Positions 18,688-23,654 of a stretch of 23,654 bases of DNA are shown here, in pieces. Under the pieces are notes generated by a model. It saw only the letters and a program-made list of their open reading frames with translations. It did not search any database and was not told where the DNA came from. The position numbers were made by a program, and so were the translations under genes. The stretch covers positions 1 to 23,654 of the forward strand of contig NXFV01000808.1 of assembly GCA_002803225.1 (NCBI GenBank), written 5' to 3'. The first letter of the stretch is position 1. The number at the start of each line of letters is the position of its first letter. The DNA comes from Gamarada debralockiae. Taxonomy: Eukaryota; Ascomycota; Leotiomycetes; Helotiales; Hyphodiscaceae.

Positions 18688-20843
18688 GGTCACGGTTGTA
18701 TTGAGGTTTGAAGAACTTAATTGAGTTGACAGGAAGTTCGAAGGGACGCGATCAAGGATTTGTTCTTGATCAAAGGGTTGTTGTAAGGTTGTGGGGAGAA
18801 AGTTGATGAGGGAAAACGGGGTGTTGTGGTTGGGGGGAATGTGTTGAGTGGGGAAGTTTTCCCTTTAAGTTGCAGGAGAGGTAGTAATTCACTTTGACAG
18901 TCGACGCGTAATTTTGGCAAGTCTACAAGTGGCTATTTCAGACAGTGTTGGACAAATGAGGCAAACCGTTGGTGTAATTGCGCCGCAGTAAATGAGTGTT
19001 AGAGTTTCCTTATGTTAGAAATTCATGTTGGTAGGCTAAGACAGGAAGACCGTGAGGCGAAGTACTGCAGAGGAAGTGAATGTGAGGTCTAAAATAGGGA
19101 CTGAACCAACAACGACGATATAAAAGCGTGAATGATTTCAGTGTGGAAGAAAGGGAAGTGGTCTTGCCAGATATGTTGTAGGTATGTACTCCATCGGTAC
19201 GTACCCCTCTTCTCATGCATCACTCCTCAAGCCTCACATCTCCCGGATTCAGTCGTTGCACGGCTATCTCGTCATTTGTTCGTCTCTCCTTGATGGCCAG
19301 CAGATCGCTTGCAGACACCCCTGACTTGGTTGCTTGGGTGCGGATCCTTCTCTGATAGGCCTGACCTTCCCTATCTGCAAGTGCTAAAAGGGTCCCTGCA
19401 GAAGCGCATCCTTCCCGTCCCAATCAAAGGCTTCAACTTCTCTCCCCAAAATCGTCGTGTCGCATGTTTCAAGTTCTCTCCAGATTTTTCTCAATCGGGT
19501 CCAATGGAAAGTACAAACGGAAATGATCACCTGCCATTCGTTCACCGACTTCTGCTCATCGCATTCCAGAGTCAGGAAGGTTTTTGGGCTGTGGAGTGGC
19601 TGAAACCCTGAAACTCTTTGGATGTGGCTGAGAAGAGTTGTTGGGAGGCTGAACATTGGGCCAATGGACGGTCGCAGGAAGTTGTCACTGCCTCGATCAA
19701 AATATATCGAGCGGTAAATTTTTTACTCTCTACTCGGATATAGAGATAAGCGTCTCGGAGTTGGTGACCCTTCGAAACTCGGAAAGTGTCAAGCTGGCAA
19801 AGTCTCACAGGACGCAGGAACGAGTTGAGCACCATAGATCCAATTTCATCAAGAGAGGACTCGTCACGCAAAGTCGGTAGACTCGAAATTATTGCGAAAA
19901 TTTATTTGAGCATTGTTTCTCTAAGTGAAGACCAGAAATCAACCTTTTCGGACCTTGCAAGCTGCCAATGAAAGTCGCAGTTCCTTGTTCTGCCAGTGCA
20001 TTGCTCCAGGTTCTGGCAAAGAGACATGACCTAGCCTTGAGCTTCAGGAAGCCATGAGTTGAGAGCATTTGATATCGAGTTGTTTTTGACAGCGGATACG
20101 CATAATATTCGATTTCGTCCCCAGACAGGCAAGATCCCGACGTCGCTCCTTTCTCCGACCAAAAGGGACTGCTGTCTTTTAATCAATATTGCGAATCTCA
20201 GCACTCATACCACAACGGTAATCGGACAAGATTTTGAAGCTCTAGAGAGCTCTGGGGCTCCTCATTTCAACGTTCTGATCGCCGAACGAGTATAAATCTG
20301 CTTAGCATGAAGTCCAAACGACATCGGCATAGTTACCCTCATATCTGTGCTCTATTCTACTACCTTTTCATGACCGGATTACTTTCTATTTTGATTGATT
20401 CGGTCTATGTCCAGATACTATAACAAGGTTTTGTAGGAAGCACTTTCCTGCACTCTTGCGGGATGCTCGACACCACAACCGGGAGCCGTGATATTTCGGC
20501 AAACGCAGTCCTTCAGAGAAATCTCAAAAGGAAGTCCACAGTCATTCATTTTCAAAACAATCATCAATCGTTGGCTCAGATCGAGAAGTCACCCTCCCTG
20601 GAGGCGTATACTGTAAGTATAGTTGAGTCCGTGGCGACGAAATCACTGCTGCGGCATAACTGGTGCCTCCATGGCTACCCCGTAATTCGAGGTTGATTTC
20701 TAAAGTTGAATGTTTACTAAATACCCCTATTATTAGAGTTATTTAGAATTGCCACCATCATAGAAGATCTGCACATCATGTCTAAATTGGTCCACTGGCT
20801 GGTTAGCCTTCGCCAGCCACGGCTTGAGTGGCTTTGGTGGCTG
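18688..20843. other. Gene-poor region, possible coding relics on the minus strand
   Basis: 2.1 kb without a supported gene. The first 500 bases include the promoter of the GPI protein gene. Between about 19220 and 19870 the minus strand has three overlapping open frames that read protein-like in turn: RDESSLDEIGSMVLNSFLRP, then VNEWQVIISVCTFHWTRLRK, then ALADREGQAYQRRIRTQATK ending DVRLEE. They might be pieces of one dead gene, but I recognise no family. Just left of the AT-rich element, TGGCTGG at 20796-20802 and CCAGCCA at 20813-20819 form a small perfect hairpin. Confidence 0.4.
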
Positions 20844-20877
20844 TAACCGATATCCCGCACAAAATCTCACCTTTTTT
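20844..20877 (+). repeat. Left terminal inverted repeat of the AT-rich element
   Basis: This begins TAACCGATATCC and ends ACCTTTTTT. It pairs with 21397-21430 in inverted orientation. Confidence 0.8.
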
Positions 20878-21396
20878 ACACCAAAATCCACAAGAAAACT
20901 ACCTTTATATTTTACTCTACAATACTACTATTAGTTTGATTTCTATAGATTTAGAATCTTACAAATGTATATATTAAGATATACTTTAATTTTTTTATTT
21001 TACTACTAAAAGTATATAGTAGTAATTAAGTAAAATTAATCAATTTTTACACCTAAATATAGTATTTTGTAAAAGCCACAAATAAATATTTTAAAAATAA
21101 AGGGCTAACTTTTAAAAATAAAAATAATAATAAACGTAGTTTTAGGAATTTTTTATTAGTGTAGTTTAATAAGTTAAAATTTTAATATAAGTTTTATATA
21201 CAAAAAGTCGTAAAAAAACAACTAAAAAAAGGTTAAAAGCTTTAAATATTATATATTAAAAGAACTATGTGACTTTTAATAGTTTTCTAATTAAATTATT
21301 AAATTTGTATTACTTCTAACTACTTATTTAGAAAGGCAAACAATTCCTATAACTAGTTGTTTTGATATAATTAACTTAAAATGAGGATTTGGGCGC

Positions 21397-21430
21397 AAAA
21401 AGGTGAGATTTTGGGGCAGGATTTCGGTTA
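21397..21430 (-). repeat. Right terminal inverted repeat of the AT-rich element
   Basis: On the minus strand this begins TAACCGAAATCC and contains CAAAATCTCACCTTTTT, matching the left arm with three substitutions and one indel. Confidence 0.8.
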
Positions 21431-21764
21431 GGGATAGGATTTTCAAAAGGCTGAGTTATTCCGGGGTCAGTAACGTGACTTCGTCTGGTGTCATTGCCTG
21501 TCGGGGATGGCCTGTCATTTGAAGAATCAATGGAAGGTTTGGGATGACTTGGATGAGATGATTTGAAACGGCAGTAACAATATCTTCAATTCTCAAACTA
21601 ACATCTCAACAAATGGCATCCTAATCCTCCAAAGTCACTCATGACCATTCTTAACTCCACCACTCACCAATGAACATCACACCTACAATCTCTAGTTTCT
21701 ACCGGGAGAGTCTCCCCATGCGTAGCATTAACGTGCGCCCCCTTCTCCGCTATATCCTCCCTAG
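21431..21764. other. Intergenic region downstream of the transporter pseudogene
   Basis: 334 bases between the TIR element and the former stop codon of the transporter. No gene, repeat or RNA is recognised. Confidence 0.5.
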
Positions 21765-23144
21765 CTACACTCTTATCCCCGGCCGATGAAGATACATATC
21801 CTCGCCATACGCTTTCCTCGCAATAACAGCTTCAATCTCCACATCCAATCTGGATCCACCCGGCTTCATACGCCACTGTCTCGGGCCCCCCTTACCAAAC
21901 ATAATCTCGATTTCCTCAAGCCTCTTGCCACACGTTTCCGGATAGGTGAGATAGGCTTGGACGGCTGCGCCGAGGCAGAGCACGCCAAATATAATGAATG
22001 TTTCGTAGGTGATGTTGCGGAATGCCGGGGGAACGAAAAGACCGAGCGCGAAGTTGAACAGCCAGTTTGCTACTGGCCAAAGACATGCCAGTCTCGCGAG
22101 TCTCCAGGGACCAGACTTCGGTGGCGTAGACCCAGGCTACGAGCGCGAGGGTCATGGCGTAAATGATAATAAGAAGATAACGAAAAGTAATAATAGTATG
22201 AGCTGGGCCGCCTGCGACTTCAATAATCACGTTTCCGTTAGGAGGATTGCCGACTCCGCTAGGAACAATGATGCCGTATCGTCCGAGCAGACAAGTTGGC
22301 AGATTGCCATTCCGATTGCGCCATAGATGAGCTGTGGACGACGACCGGTCATATTAATATAGAAGAAGACTAGGCCCATGAAGATGATGAAGAGTGCGTA
22401 TTGGATGCCGGAGCTGATGAGGTTGATGTTACCTGTTAGACCGGCCATTTCGAAGACGTAGACTACGTAGTAGGTCATTACGTTTGCGCCGGAGAGATGT
22501 TGCCATGCTCTAGAGAGATTGACAGTAGGTGGGTTGAGGGGTTTGGAGAGTGGAGGGAATCTTACTGAACGCTCATTCCTGCCATTGTGCGACGCCACAT
22601 GCCACGTTGGATGAACTTTCTCCAGGCCTTAGGCGACTCACGCTCTGCCTGAAGAACAGTCCAAATTTCTTCTCATTCGGTAATGGCCAATGGATCATCT
22701 TAGTTGCCATCGGCCTGAATGTCTGCAAGAGTCTTGATAGTATTTTCCGTGCGACCAACCTTGGCCAACCAACGGGGAGAGCGGGGCAGGAAGAGCAAGC
22801 CGGCCATCAAGAAAACCGCGGGGATAAATTGAATACCCCAAGCAGTTCGGAAGGAGGCATCTCCCTTTATGAAAGGGCAACCATAACCAGCGAAGAACAT
22901 GATGAAGATGCCCCATTCAATGGCAAGTTGTTGGATGACGATAATCCTTCCACGTCTGTCTCTCGGCGAGGTAGACAGGCACTTGGCTAGATGTGATACC
23001 GACACAGACACCGTTCAGGATTCTTCCTGCGATCAATTGGCCGAAGTTCTTGCAGGAAACTTGAACGGCGGTTCTGATGATCTACCAAAAACATGCTAAA
23101 AAGATCGCATCCCGGCGTCCTCACTTGTCGGAAATAGGGCCAGC
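21765..23144 (-). pseudogene. MFS sugar/quinate-type transporter, disrupted and decayed
   Basis: From the LTR boundary leftwards the minus strand reads AGPISDK-stop-GRRDAIFLACFW (MFS motif A), then FGQLIAGRILNGVCVGITSS, IIVIQQLAIEWGIFIMFFAG, FLPRSPRWLAK, an intron after GMSVQ, AWQHLSGANVMTYYVVYVFE, GRRPQLIYGAIGM, WVYATEVWSLETR and YPETCGKRLEEIE, ending at 21765. This is the fungal sugar-porter family that includes quinate and hexose permeases. The first part of the protein (roughly 80 residues, TM1-2) is missing because an LTR begins at 23145. In-frame stops lie at 23123-23121, 23084-23082, 22702-22700 and 22675-22673. Frame breaks lie near 22970, 22290 and 22072. It cannot make a working transporter. 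Confidence 0.93.
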
Positions 23145-23274
23145 TGTGACAGCTCGACGAAAAGAGGTCTCACGGGGGAGACGCTTCGACGAAGGTACTG
23201 TATTACGAAAAATACTAAACTAAGGAGAGAAGGAAAAGGTTCTATGAGTACAGGAATAGTATTTATCTCAGTGT

Positions 23275-23288
23275 GCGCGCTAGCGCGC
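23275..23288 (+). repeat. 14-bp perfect palindrome GCGCGCTAGCGCGC in the LTR
   Basis: The sequence equals its own reverse complement and is followed by a further TAGC. It stands out in an otherwise moderate-GC LTR and could be a hairpin or a protein-binding site. Confidence 0.9.
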
Positions 23289-23431
23289 TAGCTCCCGCAT
23301 TCCTATAACTAGTGAATCCCTTCCTTCGCTACGAGGCGCGTGAGTCGAACGTAGTCAAGTGACGAACCGCCAGAGCAAATCGCTTAAATAGGATCACGTG
23401 ACAAATCGCCGGAACTATCACATGATCTAAT

Positions 23432-23501
23432 ATAGGCGGTTTGGTGTAGGCGGTTTGGTATGGGCGGTTTAGTGTAGGCGGTTTGGTGTAGGCGGTTTAG
23501 T
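23432..23501 (+). repeat. Five tandem 14-bp units (GTAGGCGGTTTGGT) in the LTR
   Basis: The units start at 23432, 23446, 23460, 23474 and 23488. They differ from GTAGGCGGTTTGGT by zero to three bases (ATAGG, ATGGG and TTAGT variants). The related TTAGGCGGT occurs again at the right edge of the window (23642-23650). Confidence 0.9.
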
Positions 23502-23523
23502 GATATTCGCTAGAACTGTCACA

Positions 23524-23654
23524 TTACCCCCCCTTCTGAAAAAAGCTTGCCCTCAAGCGTATAGACATTAGCGTATTATCGTTGAGCTCCTCGTATTCGT
23601 CTCGTCCTTGCTCCTATGCCTCTTGCTAGGCTCCTAGCTTCTTAGGCGGTCTAG
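23524..23654 (-). mobile_element. 3' end of retrotransposon internal region with polypurine tract
   Basis: The polypurine tract lies at 23536-23527 (minus strand, GAAGGGGGGG). Upstream of it one minus-strand frame reads DEYEELNDNTLMSIRLRASF and stops within the tract. This is plausible as the C-terminus of the element's polyprotein, although TAG codons interrupt that frame further up. The rest of the element is outside the window, so I cannot say whether it is Ty3- or Ty1-type. Confidence 0.65.

Larger units (their letters stand above)
20844..21430. mobile_element. AT-rich element with 34-bp terminal inverted repeats (DNA-transposon relic or MITE-like)
   Basis: The left end reads TAACCGATATCC followed by CGCAC and AAAATCTCACCTTTTTT (20844-20877). 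The reverse complement of the right end (21397-21430) reads TAACCGAAATCC, TGCCCC, AAAATCTCACCTTTTT. The two arms agree over about 34 bases with three mismatches and a one-base gap. The 587-bp element is strikingly A+T-rich inside, unlike its flanks, and has no open frame of note. Both ends start with TA, which would fit TA target duplication of Tc1/mariner-type elements, but this could equally be part of the repeat. The base composition suggests RIP or an inherently AT-rich non-autonomous element. The family is not identified. Confidence 0.75.
23145..23523 (-). mobile_element. LTR of an LTR retrotransposon (3' LTR of a minus-strand element)
   Basis: 379 bp bounded by TGTGACAG and CTGTCACA, a perfect 8-bp inverted terminus with the canonical TG...CA ends. 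Just to the right, the minus strand reads GAAGGGGGGGTAA directly before TGTGACAG. This is a polypurine tract, so the internal region lies to the right and the element is transcribed leftwards. The left boundary falls cleanly inside a transporter codon series, marking the insertion point. The CCAGC bases at 23140-23144 should reappear beyond the far LTR if there is a 5-bp target duplication. The LTR contains a GC-rich palindrome and a 14-bp tandem array. Confidence 0.88.

Noticed and set aside
20796..20819. Small hairpin as an outer end of the AT-rich element
   Set aside because: No matching sequence was found on the right side beyond 21430, so the element boundary is kept at the 34-bp repeats.
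23145..23654. Reading the LTR as a 5' LTR of a plus-strand element
   Set aside because: The sequence right of the LTR does not resemble a tRNA primer-binding site, whereas its complement is a clear polypurine tract adjoining TGTGACAG.

Overview
The window reads as nuclear DNA of a filamentous ascomycete (Pezizomycotina; a leotiomycete such as a helotialean is my guess, at low confidence). The grounds are intron-containing genes with short introns (mostly 48 to 156 nt, GTRNGT-type donors), CT-rich leaders before start codons, a GPI-anchored Ser/Thr-rich wall protein, an AT-rich repeat that looks RIP-mutated, and an LTR retrotransposon end.

Left part (1-8920). After 1.7 kb without a convincing gene comes a single-exon gene for a Cys/His-motif protein with a long disordered tail (1696-3366, +). 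An Mpo1-like (DUF962) fatty-acid alpha-oxidation enzyme follows (3884-4584, -, three exons). It is divergent from RPB7, the RNA polymerase II subunit (5454-6128, +, four exons). A 608-residue acidic, probably nuclear protein of unknown function follows (7094-8920, +).

Middle part (9045-15687). This is a graveyard with one living gene. Two decayed stretches on the minus strand can be followed through several frame changes: an uncharacterised protein (9045-10790) and an amidoligase-like gene (10785-12022), perhaps once one transcription unit. An intact SH3BGR/glutaredoxin-fold gene (12777-13799, -) comes next. It is divergent from a heavily deleted 2-hydroxyacyl-CoA lyase pseudogene (14134-15687, +).

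Right part (16081-23654). A two-exon gene for a Pro-rich/RS-containing protein (16081-17147, +) and a three-exon GPI-anchored cell-surface protein gene (17726-18687, -) are followed by 2 kb of gene-poor DNA. Then come an AT-rich element with 34-bp terminal inverted repeats (20844-21430), an MFS sugar/quinate-type transporter pseudogene (21765-23144, -) and the 3' LTR plus polypurine tract of a minus-strand LTR retrotransposon. That element is inserted in the transporter and runs off the right edge.

The intact genes do not form an obvious pathway. The one suggestive link is that Mpo1-type dioxygenases and 2-hydroxyacyl-CoA lyases both act in alpha-oxidation of 2-hydroxy fatty acids, and here the first is intact while the second is dead. 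I found no clear undescribed system. The strongest leads are the decayed amidoligase locus, the TIR element and the retrotransposon-disrupted transporter.
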